From positions 310,001 to 374,000 of the forward strand of contig NZ_JADILO010000001.1 of the NCBI RefSeq assembly GCF_015278125.1: a stretch of DNA of 64,000 nucleotides, in the 5' to 3' direction. The position numbers and the translations under genes are program-made. Shown one piece after another: positions 44,325-52,234 of this stretch (position 1 is its first letter; the number at the start of each line of letters is the position of its first letter). The DNA is from Vibrio fluminensis. GTDB taxonomy: Bacteria; Pseudomonadota; Gammaproteobacteria; Enterobacterales; Vibrionaceae. The notes below the pieces were generated by a model, which had not been told where the DNA came from, searched no databases, and saw nothing but the letters and a program-made list of their open reading frames with translations.

Positions 44325-46682
44325 TTAGTGACTTTGGTTCGGGGTCAATTTTGCAACTGTAGGCTCTGTTTTCGGGTACTCAGCCTTATCAAATTTCATT
44401 AGCAGTGCTGGCAGCAAAATAAAGTCAACCACCAGCGCAAGGAAAATCACGATAGCACTCAACATGCCCATATCGGCGTTGAGCCTAAAGCTAGACATAG
44501 CGAGGATTGAGAAGCCAGCGACTAGAACCACAGTGGTAATCCAGAGTGCTCGACCAACGGTTTGGAAGGCATAACGCACTGCTTGTTCCGCATCTTGGCC
44601 CATTTTGCGCGCTCGTTGATATTTTGAGAGGAAATGCACGGCATCATCGACCACTATTCCCAGAGTCAATGTGACTACCACCGAGAGACCCAAATTGATC
44701 TCCCCTGAAATCAATGCCCAGATCCCGAAACCAATCACTGCTGGCGCAATATTCGGCACTAAACTAATCACTCCCAAACGCATGGAACGCAAGGCAAAAA
44801 TCATCAAAGCCGAAACCAAAATTAGAGTGATCGGCAAGGTCGTCAGCATGCTCTTCATGTTCGTTTCACCGATATGAGCAAACATTAGACTCGGGCTTGA
44901 AGCGACCACTTGATATTGAGGCGCATGGTTGTCAAACCACTGATAAATGCGATTTTCTAAATCAACCAGTTCTACACTTCCTAGATTCTGAATCGTCACC
45001 ACCAGCTTCGCTGAGGACTTATCGATACTGATCTGGTTATTGAGATCTAATCCAAACGGCAACGACATTTCATACAACAGCAAATACTGCGCCGCCAATT
45101 CTCGGTCTAACGGTAAACGGTAGTAACTTTGTTGATCGCCATGCATGTTTTTATTCAAGCGCTTATAGGTATCTGAAAGAGTCGCGACATGATCCACTTC
45201 CGGTTGTTGGCGTAACCACTCAGTTAAGTCTCCTAAGGTTGATATAAATTGCGGGGTGGCGATCCCTTGCTCTTCACCAGACTTGATCGCAATACTGATG
45301 TTGGTCATGCCACTAATACTTTGCTCCATGAAATCCACCGCTTGGCGAAAATCATGGCTTTGATCGAAGTATTTTACTGATTCATCGTTAACTCGATTCA
45401 GTGGAATTGCGGCGGCAGCCAGACAGATAACAACGATAGAGCCTGGCAATAATGGCTTGCGATACGCGATGACAAAATCGGCCAATTTATCAAACATACC
45501 GTGTCGTTGTCCGTGGGTTTCTTTTATTGCGGCGAATTTGATCGGCAGTAATTTCAACAAAGCTGGTAACAGTGATAACGACAACACACATGCCAGCAGG
45601 ACACCTAAAGCAGCAAAGTTTCCGAAGTCCCTTAGCGCTGGGGAATCGGACATATTCATCATCAAAAATCCAATGGCGGTAGTCACTGAAGTGACCAAAA
45701 TAGGCATAGTGTTGACCGCAATACTATGATTAATTGCCGAAACTTTTGTGTCGCCTTGTCTCATTCGCTGACGCATCGTTGCAATTACATGAACACAATC
45801 TGCGACAGCGAGTGTCATTATTAACGTTGGGATATTGGCTGTCGCCGTTGAAATAAACATCCCTGCCCAACCAGTCAAACCGAGTGTCGATGAAATCGAG
45901 GCGATAATAACGACGAGAGTGGCAACAACGCTTAGAAATGAGCGCAACATCAGCGTGAGAAAAAGCAGGATGACCATAAACATTGCGGGAACTAGTGTCT
46001 CGCTATCTCCTTGTGCTGAAGCCATGAAAGCATAGTTCTGCGCAATGACACCCACTTTATAAAATTCAACCTGCGGATAACGATCTCGGTATTTATTCAC
46101 CATCTGATCGACAAACTGGTTAACTTCCATCGATTCCGCTGTTTTATCAATTTCCGGCGACTGAATAGTGATATTAATCACCGAAACCGCCCCAGAGGCA
46201 GCAATCATCGAATCAATCAATGCTGGCTCATTGAGAGCAATGTTCTTTACCTCAGTAATACGATCAATCGTTAGTTCAATATCTTCACTGAGTAAATCAG
46301 CGACAATCAAATCATCATCGACCGCTTCGGTATGTTGATAATTAGCGAGTGAGTCCACCCGACTTGAATAGGGTACTTGCCACGCATCTTCTGTAATCTG
46401 TTGAATTAAAGTCAGTATTTCGCGAGAAAAAATCTGACTATCGTTAGGTGCTATAACGATAGAAATATTGTCAGACTTAGAAAACGTTGCTTGTATTTCA
46501 TCAAAGGAGCGTAATTGGGCGTTATCTTGATCAAAGAAAATTTCGTAGTCTCCTTCAAAATAAAGATTTTTCGCACCGAAGGTTGCGACTACAACTAATA
46601 ACAATGATACGAGTAAAACTTGCCAAGTTTTGCGGGTTGGTAACGTAACCCACCTTTGAGGTTCAGGCTGATTGGTATTCAT
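44325..46682 (-). CDS. MMPL-family RND transporter
   Basis: Inner-membrane transporter of about 785 residues with twelve helices in two halves. Each half has a large periplasmic loop and a sterol-sensing-like five-helix bundle (LIMTLAVADCVHVIATMRQRMRQG and the matching LTLGIVVDDAVHFLSKYQRARKMG). The paired D-D region in helix 4/10 is typical of HAE2/MMPL-type lipid exporters. ATG 46682 has GGAG six bases upstream. A 13-bp palindrome lies 16 bases upstream of that start. It is the first gene of the MMPL/LolA-like/barrel operon. Confidence 0.87.
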   Translation of the reverse strand: MNTNQPEPQRWVTLPTRKTWQVLLVSLLLVVVATFGAKNLYFEGDYEIFFDQDNAQLRSFDEIQATFSKSDNISIVIAPNDSQIFSREILTLIQQITEDAWQVPYSSRVDSLANYQHTEAVDDDLIVADLLSEDIELTIDRITEVKNIALNEPALIDSMIAASGAVSVINITIQSPEIDKTAESMEVNQFVDQMVNKYRDRYPQVEFYKVGVIAQNYAFMASAQGDSETLVPAMFMVILLFLTLMLRSFLSVVATLVVIIASISSTLGLTGWAGMFISTATANIPTLIMTLAVADCVHVIATMRQRMRQGDTKVSAINHSIAVNTMPILVTSVTTAIGFLMMNMSDSPALRDFGNFAALGVLLACVLSLSLLPALLKLLPIKFAAIKETHGQRHGMFDKLADFVIAYRKPLLPGSIVVICLAAAAIPLNRVNDESVKYFDQSHDFRQAVDFMEQSISGMTNISIAIKSGEEQGIATPQFISTLGDLTEWLRQQPEVDHVATLSDTYKRLNKNMHGDQQSYYRLPLDRELAAQYLLLYEMSLPFGLDLNNQISIDKSSAKLVVTIQNLGSVELVDLENRIYQWFDNHAPQYQVVASSPSLMFAHIGETNMKSMLTTLPITLILVSALMIFALRSMRLGVISLVPNIAPAVIGFGIWALISGEINLGLSVVVTLTLGIVVDDAVHFLSKYQRARKMGQDAEQAVRYAFQTVGRALWITTVVLVAGFSILAMSSFRLNADMGMLSAIVIFLALVVDFILLPALLMKFDKAEYPKTEPTVAKLTPNQSH

Positions 46683-46697
46683 CACATTCTCCATTTG

Positions 46698-46710
46698 TGA
46701 CGTTTCGTCA
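46698..46710. promoter_or_regulatory. TGACG-N3-CGTCA palindrome 1, before the MMPL operon
   Basis: TGACGTTTCGTCA, one of four copies of the same 13-bp site in this window. This one lies 15 bases from the MMPL start codon, overlapping the likely translation or promoter region, so binding of the TetR protein would repress the operon. Confidence 0.75.
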
Positions 46711-46799
46711 ATATAATTGAAATAAAAACCAGAATTAACTGGTTTAACAATCAACTACCTTGTTACGGCTAACCTCAGACAGGCTAGCACAATCAAAAG

Positions 46800-46812
46800 T
46801 GACGAATCGTCA
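46800..46812. promoter_or_regulatory. TGACG-N3-CGTCA palindrome 2, between the TetR gene and the MMPL operon
   Basis: TGACGAATCGTCA, the second copy, is between the tetR terminator and the MMPL start. Together with copy 1 (102 bases apart by start coordinates) it frames the promoter of the MMPL operon. Confidence 0.75.
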
Positions 46813-46824
46813 GTAAATGGCATT

Positions 46825-46848
46825 TTTAAAGCCCCGAAGGGCTTTAAA
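46825..46848 (-). terminator. Terminator of the TetR gene
   Basis: TTTAAAGCCC (46825-46834) pairs with GGGCTTTAAA (46839-46848) over ten bases with a CGAA loop, three bases past the TetR stop. Confidence 0.85.
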
Positions 46849-46851
46849 CTA

Positions 46852-47616
46852 TTAACGACCAACCGATTGGAGATATTCTATTTCATCTTTGAATAACTCT
46901 TGCTCTACACGTTGCCATGTTTTGCGGTAATCCCACTCACTAGAAAGAGGCTTCCAATTTAAACCATCTAACAACATGTTGGCGTTATTTAGTACCGTAA
47001 ATGGATCCTGTAAACGACGTATACAATGGCTTTGAGATGCATTTTGAGCTAATGCATTCGATCCAAAAGCTATCGACCAGTTGGCAAATACAATTGAATC
47101 AGAGCCAATGCCAGCAGAAAACCTCAAGTCTCCGGATTTTACCGCGTTTTGCACCAAACCATCAGCGTAAGAAATCACTTGCTCTTCAAGATCATTCATT
47201 TGCTTGACCCGTTCTGGTGAAGCTTTTTCTAGCACCCAAGGGCTTTTTGCCATGATCGCACAAGTAGATAGTACAGGTTCAATGCGAGCGTAAATACGAT
47301 AACTTACGTGCATCGCAATCACCTGCTCTCTACTGTTTCCCGCAAACTGTTGAGCGCGAGCAAAAAGCAGAGCCTCAGATTTAAGCGTATGAATACATAA
47401 CGCAATAATCACATCTTCTTTACTGCAAAAATGGTTGTAAATCGTTCCTTTCGAATAAGAGCTCAAGGCGGTTAACTTATCCATTGTTAAGTTACTAAAG
47501 CCTTGCTCTTGTACTAGTGACTTAGCCAATAGCACTAACTCTATTTCACGATCTGCAATAGCCTGCTGCTTTTTACTTAAGCTCTGCTCTTTTTTGTCAC
47601 AACAAAAGCCAAACAT
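46852..47616 (-). CDS. TetR-family regulator of the MMPL regulon
   Basis: Regulator of 254 residues. The TetR helix-turn-helix spans about 25-70 (LAKSLVQEQGFSNLTMDKLTALSSYSKGTIYNHFCSKEDVIIAL) and the rest is a helical ligand domain, longer than average. A Cys-rich start (MFGFCCDKK) and Lys-rich segment precede the HTH. It lies between its two sets of TGACG-N3-CGTCA palindromes. Two are 77 bases or more upstream of its own start, facing the dehydrogenase gene, and two are downstream before the MMPL operon. It probably represses all three units. Confidence 0.87.
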   Translation of the reverse strand: MFGFCCDKKEQSLSKKQQAIADREIELVLLAKSLVQEQGFSNLTMDKLTALSSYSKGTIYNHFCSKEDVIIALCIHTLKSEALLFARAQQFAGNSREQVIAMHVSYRIYARIEPVLSTCAIMAKSPWVLEKASPERVKQMNDLEEQVISYADGLVQNAVKSGDLRFSAGIGSDSIVFANWSIAFGSNALAQNASQSHCIRRLQDPFTVLNNANMLLDGLNWKPLSSEWDYRKTWQRVEQELFKDEIEYLQSVGR

Positions 47617-47692
47617 GATTTAACTGCCTGTGTTCATACATCCTTAGACAGTAATTATATCATGTTTAAAATCCACTAACGAATCCATTTAA

Positions 47693-47705
47693 TGACGCTT
47701 CGTCA
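47693..47705. promoter_or_regulatory. TGACG-N3-CGTCA palindrome 3
   Basis: TGACGCTTCGTCA, the first of two identical copies whose centres are 17 bases apart, in the divergent promoter of the TetR gene and the PQQ-type dehydrogenase gene. Confidence 0.8.
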
Positions 47706-47709
47706 CTTT

Positions 47710-47722
47710 TGACGCTTCGTCA
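47710..47722. promoter_or_regulatory. TGACG-N3-CGTCA palindrome 4
   Basis: TGACGCTTCGTCA, identical to the copy starting 17 bases earlier. The pair would hold two TetR dimers and could control both divergent genes. Confidence 0.8.
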
Positions 47723-47836
47723 TAATATTGCAGATATGCATCAAGTTCAAGTGCGTTGATAAATATTTTTGATTGTATTGATAGATCTTGATTTTGCTAA
47801 ACTAATTAATAGCAGTCACTTAGACAAGGAATTAGG

Positions 47837-48916
47837 ATGAAATGGATTTTATCATTGTTACTCATTGTATCTAGCGTCACTTCTTATGCTGGTGAGTGGT
47901 CAGTCAAACTGATAGCGGATAGCCTTAATGTTCCTTGGGGCATAGCGGAAATCGATCCAAAACGGGTCATGGTGACTGAGCGTAACGGCCGAGTTGGAAT
48001 CCTAAATTGGCATTCTGGTGATTATCAACCAATTCTCAATTTTCCTAATGTTGTGGCCACCGGACAAGGCGGGCTTCTCGATGTTGCTCGATCACCATTT
48101 AAACCGGGTGAGTACTACTTTACGTATAGCCGCGATGTCTCCTCCGGTATTGAAACAGTATTAGCAAAGGGGCAATTAGTCGAAAATAAGCTGATTAACC
48201 TTAAAGATATTTTTGTCTCTTTTTCTGGCTCAACCTCAGGTCGACATTATGGAAGCCGCATCACCTTCGACGACTCACATATCTATTTGTCGATTGGAGA
48301 TCGAGGCGAGCGAAGCAACGGTCAAAACTTGCAAACCCATGCCGGTAGCATCATCCGTCTGATGCCGGATGGCGCTGTCCCTTTAACCAATCCATTTGTC
48401 TCTTCTAGTGAGATCGCCAGCGCAATATGGAGCTACGGACATCGCAATCCCCAAGGGTTATTTTATGACCAAAGTAATAACAAACTATGGTCTGCTGAAC
48501 ACGGTCCACGTGGTGGTGACGAGATCAATTTGATATTGAAGGGAGAAAACTACGGATGGCCTATCACCTCACACGGGAAAGAATATTGGGGGCCTATTAG
48601 TGTTGGGGAGGCCACCGACAAAATAGGCATCCAATCACCTCGTAAAGTTTATATCCCATCAATCGCGCCCAGCAGTATGGTGCTATACCGCGGTAAGCGT
48701 TATCCCGAGCTCGATGGAAAACTTCTGATTGGAGCTCTTAAACTCACTCATCTAAACATTGTTGAGCTTGATGCAAATGCAGTCGGCGATGAGTCTCGTA
48801 TCTTGGTGGAGTTAGGGGAAAGAATTCGCGCATTGTTAGTCACATCCAATGACCGGATTCTATTTTCAACCGATAGCGGTAAGATCTATCAACTATTGCC
48901 AACTCAAGGTTTATAA
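47837..48916 (+). CDS. PQQ-dependent aldose sugar dehydrogenase-like protein
   Basis: Periplasmic beta-propeller protein of 359 residues with signal peptide (MKWILSLLLIVSSVTSYAG). It belongs to the YliI/Asd-type soluble aldose dehydrogenases. The landmarks are WGIAEIDPKRVMVTERNGRVGIL, the PQQ-site region GRHYGSRITFDDSHIYLSIGDRG, YGHRNPQGLFYD, AEHGPRGGDEINLI with GENYGWP, and a C-terminal DSGKIYQL. The first of these is followed by the 'D.A..P' cluster. AAGGA stands upstream. It is divergent from the TetR gene with two TetR sites between them. Substrate and use of PQQ are inferred from the family. Confidence 0.88.
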   Translation: MKWILSLLLIVSSVTSYAGEWSVKLIADSLNVPWGIAEIDPKRVMVTERNGRVGILNWHSGDYQPILNFPNVVATGQGGLLDVARSPFKPGEYYFTYSRDVSSGIETVLAKGQLVENKLINLKDIFVSFSGSTSGRHYGSRITFDDSHIYLSIGDRGERSNGQNLQTHAGSIIRLMPDGAVPLTNPFVSSSEIASAIWSYGHRNPQGLFYDQSNNKLWSAEHGPRGGDEINLILKGENYGWPITSHGKEYWGPISVGEATDKIGIQSPRKVYIPSIAPSSMVLYRGKRYPELDGKLLIGALKLTHLNIVELDANAVGDESRILVELGERIRALLVTSNDRILFSTDSGKIYQLLPTQGL

Positions 48917-50392
48917 TTAAAGAATTAGCTCTGGGCTTTCGGTCCATTTAATCCGGTTCCTACCAGAGCTTTTACATTGGTACATCATCTGATCTGCTGA
49001 TTTGAATAGCGATTCAGCCAAGCGTTCAAATTCTACATTTATATACTGAGCACGATTAACTTGGGTAAAAGATCCGCCAATCGACACTGTGACAACATCG
49101 TGTTGGGCGTTACCTTTGTGTTCGATCGTAGTGGTTTCGACGGAACGACGTAGCATTTCACCAACGTGTTCTAATTCTTCGATATTCCTGCGGCAACAAA
49201 GAATGACAAACTCTTCTCCACCATAGCGAAACGCTAAATCAACATTGGTCAATTTAGATTCTAGTTGTGTGGCAACCTTAATAAGCGCTTTATCACCCTC
49301 CATATGCCCGTATATATCGTTATAAGCTTTGAAGTTATCGATATCACAAATCATCAATCCAACAACTCGGTCGGTAGCAAGGTGCCGTTGTAAATACGGA
49401 ATAACGGTATTGGTGTACTTATAACGCGATCCCAATCCCGTTAAAGAGTCTGCATTAGATTTTGCACGTAACGAATCAAATTGCTGATCTATTTTGAGTA
49501 GTAATGCTCGATAAGCTCTGGTGAGTTGGCCGATTTCATCCCCTCGCTGCAACTCCGGGTATCCATCTAAGTCTCGATAGTTAAGAGAGGTTGTCATGCT
49601 CGTAGCGAGCTTTTTCAATGGTTGGGCGATCCAGTAAACTGTCCAGAATACGACGACTAAAGCCAAGATAATTGCAATACAGGCTTCTCTAATGATGGTT
49701 TTAGCTAAATTAACCTGCACCTCTTTTAATTCTTTCGCGTCAAAAACGGCCCAGATAGATCCACCTTGCTTATTGTTCAATGGTAAAACGATATGCAAAA
49801 TATACTGATGACTATCTAATAAATAGTCCGTTTCTAGTTGATTGGGCTTATGCCAATCAAGCACAAATTGGGAGGAGATTTGACTACTAGACTTGACGAG
49901 ATGATGATCCGCGCGGGCTTTTTCCAGTAAATATTCTAGCTTACGCGATTGCAAAGTATCTTGTGTGTCCAGTTGATTCAACAGATATTCAAGCTTGTTC
50001 ACTTTAGATACGGATTTGTATAGATCTGCTTGTCTTAAGTCTGCTCGCCATACGGTTGCAGTTCGTGGGACGTATCGAACTATCACTGATTTATGGCCAA
50101 TATCAGACACCCCCGAAACTTCAACAAACATGACATTACCCATCAAGGCAAAATGATTATTTACGGATGGTAACGTCATGGATGCGTAACTGGCGTTACC
50201 AACCGACTGGGAAAAGGACTCAACGTGAGCTTGTAAAGCTTGTTTGGCTAGAGTGGCAGAAAAATAGACTTGCCGCTCCCACTCGCTTTCGTATCGCGCG
50301 ATACTCATCCCAGAGATAGTCACAGCGGCCAATAGAAGGTGAGTGAGAAAAAGAGTTTGGCTAACTGTCAACTTTCTTACCAGTGTTATCAT
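48917..50392 (-). CDS. Membrane diguanylate cyclase with periplasmic sensor
   Basis: Cyclic-di-GMP synthase of 491 residues. Helix one spans about 12-30, a periplasmic sensor covers about 31-235, helix two about 236-256, a HAMP-like segment to about 309, then GGDEF. The active site is GGEEF (391-395) within FRYGGEEFVILCC, and the catalytic metal region is ICDIDNFKAYND near 348. The inhibitory I-site position reads TNVD, without the Arg, so product inhibition should be absent or weak. It is convergent with the dehydrogenase gene, with stops adjacent. Confidence 0.9.
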   Translation of the reverse strand: MITLVRKLTVSQTLFLTHLLLAAVTISGMSIARYESEWERQVYFSATLAKQALQAHVESFSQSVGNASYASMTLPSVNNHFALMGNVMFVEVSGVSDIGHKSVIVRYVPRTATVWRADLRQADLYKSVSKVNKLEYLLNQLDTQDTLQSRKLEYLLEKARADHHLVKSSSQISSQFVLDWHKPNQLETDYLLDSHQYILHIVLPLNNKQGGSIWAVFDAKELKEVQVNLAKTIIREACIAIILALVVVFWTVYWIAQPLKKLATSMTTSLNYRDLDGYPELQRGDEIGQLTRAYRALLLKIDQQFDSLRAKSNADSLTGLGSRYKYTNTVIPYLQRHLATDRVVGLMICDIDNFKAYNDIYGHMEGDKALIKVATQLESKLTNVDLAFRYGGEEFVILCCRRNIEELEHVGEMLRRSVETTTIEHKGNAQHDVVTVSIGGSFTQVNRAQYINVEFERLAESLFKSADQMMYQCKSSGRNRIKWTESPELIL

Positions 50393-50786
50393 AACTGCCT
50401 ATCCTGATACGGGCACACTCTCAGTGGTTAACAAGCAGTGTTGGCCAACGTAAAGACTATTTTTACGTTTGAATAGAGGAACAATAGCCAACTATCCATA
50501 AAATGATTCTAGATACCTAGTTTAAGCCCCCTAATATTCGCTGCCTTTTATCGCATCTCGAGCATTCAACTTACGCAGGTTACTCCAGTATGGCTTACTG
50601 GCTTTTATATCGTATTGCAAATTGTAAACAAGGTTAAATCTTATACTGTAATTAGCGCATCATAATACTCAGCATGCGTGGCATGTCGAAATCTGAATTG
50701 TAGATTGCAGTATTTGCAGTGAATAATATTTAAAAATGGCGAGCCAGCATTTGCTGTTGGATTGGCAGTATTGAGATTGATATGAA
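50393..50786. other. Intergenic region upstream of the diguanylate cyclase gene
   Basis: About 390 bases between the cyclase start and the tRNA terminator hold the cyclase promoter. No gene, RNA or repeat is evident. Confidence 0.5.
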
Positions 50787-50822
50787 CGAAAAAGCCCTGA
50801 CCAATTGGCCAGGGCTTTTTCG
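50787..50822 (-). terminator. Terminator of the tRNA operon
   Basis: A perfect 13-bp stem (50787-50799 with 50810-50822) around a 10-base loop has T5 on the minus-strand exit. It lies seven bases beyond the last tRNA-Gly. Confidence 0.95.
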
Positions 50823-50829
50823 TTTATAT

Positions 50830-50905
50830 TGGAGCGACACACGAGGTTCGAACTCGTGACCTCAACCTTGGCAAGGTTGCGCTCTACCAACTGAGCTAGT
50901 GTCGC
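50830..50905 (-). tRNA. tRNA-Gly (GCC), copy 2
   Basis: A 76-base cloverleaf on the minus strand: acceptor GCGACAC/GTGTCGC, anticodon loop TTGCCAA giving GCC, T arm ACGAG-TTCGAAC-CTCGT and an encoded CCA end. It is identical to the copy at 51183-51258. It is the last gene of the tRNA transcript. Confidence 0.97.
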
Positions 50906-50949
50906 ATCAGCCATCTAGGCTATTTACCTAAACAACTCAATGGGTTAGA

Positions 50950-51036
50950 TGGTGCCCCGGGCCGGACTTGAACCGGCACAGCGCGAACGCCGAGGGATTT
51001 TAAATCCCTTGTGTCTACCAATTCCACCACCAGGGC
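50950..51036 (-). tRNA. tRNA-Leu (TAA)
   Basis: An 87-base class II tRNA on the minus strand. Acceptor GCCCTGG and GG-GGCACCA end, anticodon loop TTTAAAA (anticodon TAA), a long variable arm CGGCGTTCGCGCTG, and encoded CCA. Confidence 0.97.
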
Positions 51037-51182
51037 ACACAAATCTAAATCTGTGTGGGTTTACTGAAGTAAGTAAGACACCATCTAGTTATCGACTTTA
51101 AATCGCTAACTTTTAATTTGGAACGACTCAGCTGGATTCAGTCACGAGGTTACTCGTGCAAGCCAATCATTCCAATAAAACT

Positions 51183-51258
51183 TGGAGCGACACACGAGGT
51201 TCGAACTCGTGACCTCAACCTTGGCAAGGTTGCGCTCTACCAACTGAGCTAGTGTCGC
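51183..51258 (-). tRNA. tRNA-Gly (GCC), copy 1
   Basis: A 76-base cloverleaf identical in sequence to the copy at 50830-50905, anticodon GCC, encoded CCA. It lies four bases from the tRNA-Cys gene, so it is cotranscribed with it. A 146-base spacer separates it from tRNA-Leu. Confidence 0.97.
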
Positions 51259-51262
51259 AAGA

Positions 51263-51336
51263 TGGAGGCGCCTCCCGGAGTCGAACCGAGGTCCACGGAT
51301 TTGCAATCCGCTGCATAGCCACTCTGCCAAGGCGCC
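51263..51336 (-). tRNA. tRNA-Cys (GCA)
   Basis: A 74-base cloverleaf on the minus strand. Acceptor GGCGCCT, anticodon loop TTGCAAA (anticodon GCA), T arm with GGTTCGACTCC and encoded CCA. It is the first tRNA of the transcript, about 50 bases from a stable-RNA promoter. Confidence 0.97.
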
Positions 51337-51387
51337 ATCTCTATCACCCTTGAGAACTTTGTTGAGTTCCTCTTGGGTACGGGATGC

Positions 51388-51415
51388 ATTCTACGGATTC
51401 GCACTGATGAGTCAA
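51388..51415 (-). promoter_or_regulatory. Stable-RNA promoter of the tRNA operon
   Basis: On the minus strand, TTGACT (-35) is separated by 16 bases from TAGAAT (-10), followed by a GC-rich discriminator GCATCCCG. Such discriminators mark stringently controlled tRNA promoters. It lies about 50 bases upstream of the tRNA-Cys gene. Confidence 0.75.
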
Positions 51416-51580
51416 CACTATTTTTCGTTTTTTAAATCGTTTGAACAAAATACAATCAAAAGCCGTTAAATTGCTCACTTTATTGGCAATTCAATCGCTT
51501 ATAAAGCTAACTTAAAGTGGTTTTCTGTTAATTAGTTGCCCTACTACCAAAGCAAATTTTCAACATTGGGATATAAAAAA

Positions 51581-51596
51581 ACGGGCTAATGCCCGT
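51581..51596 (-). terminator. Terminator of pgsA
   Basis: ACGGGC (51581-51586) and GCCCGT (51591-51596) form a stem with a TAAT loop. A run of seven T follows on the minus strand. It separates pgsA from the tRNA operon. Confidence 0.9.
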
Positions 51597-51601
51597 TTTT
51601 T

Positions 51602-52159
51602 TTAATGATGCTCTTCGTTCAACAGATCATCTTTAGCTGCTCGTAGGTATTGCACCATAGACCAATAAGTCAAAACGGTTGCTACATACAAGGCTGCATA
51701 ACCAACCCAAACCATCACGTCATTGTGTTGCCATATCAATAACCACAGAGCCAACATTTGCGAGGCGGTTTTAACCTTGCCCACCCATGAAACGGCGACA
51801 CTCGCACGTTTACCGATCTCTGCCATCCATTCACGTAGCGCCGAAATGATGATCTCTCGAGCGATCATAGTTACAGCTGGGATGGTAATCCAGATGGTGT
51901 GGTAATCTTCCGTAATTAGGATTAGTGCGGTAGCAACAAGCACCTTATCCGCAACAGGGTCAATAAAAGCACCAAAACGAGACATTTGTCCAAGCTTGCG
52001 TGCAAGCATGCCATCAAGCCAATCGGTGAAGCCGGCTACCCAGAAAATCATCGCGGCAGCGAATGGGGCCCAGTGGTAATCTAAATAAAACGCTACTACG
52101 AAAACTGGAATAAGGAACAGTCGCAGTAGAGAAAGGATGTTCGGGATGTTAAAACGCAT
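51602..52159 (-). CDS. pgsA: CDP-diacylglycerol-glycerol-3-phosphate 3-phosphatidyltransferase (PgsA)
   Basis: Makes phosphatidylglycerol phosphate in the inner membrane. The 185-residue protein has four hydrophobic spans and the complete CDP-alcohol phosphotransferase motif D-G-x2-A-R-x8-G-x3-D-x3-D ([25 protein letters not shown]). The start [18 protein letters not shown] is typical. It lies 75 bases downstream of uvrC and upstream of the tRNA block, the order uvrY-uvrC-pgsA-tRNA known from other gammaproteobacteria. Confidence 0.96.
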   Translation of the reverse strand: MRFNIPNILSLLRLFLIPVFVVAFYLDYHWAPFAAAMIFWVAGFTDWLDGMLARKLGQMSRFGAFIDPVADKVLVATALILITEDYHTIWITIPAVTMIAREIIISALREWMAEIGKRASVAVSWVGKVKTASQMLALWLLIWQHNDVMVWVGYAALYVATVLTYWSMVQYLRAAKDDLLNEEHH

Positions 52160-52234
52160 ATTATTGGCTCTTATGGTGTGCGTATTTCGCTGTTTGCTAC
52201 CTAAAAAACAGGCCCTTATGGTGCTGGATTTTTA

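Noticed and set aside
50669..50914. Minus-strand reading frame over the tRNA-Gly region (81 codons); a similar one is at 51142-51330
   Set aside because: Both consist largely of tRNA genes and the terminator; their shared peptide segment is a consequence of the duplicated tRNA-Gly.
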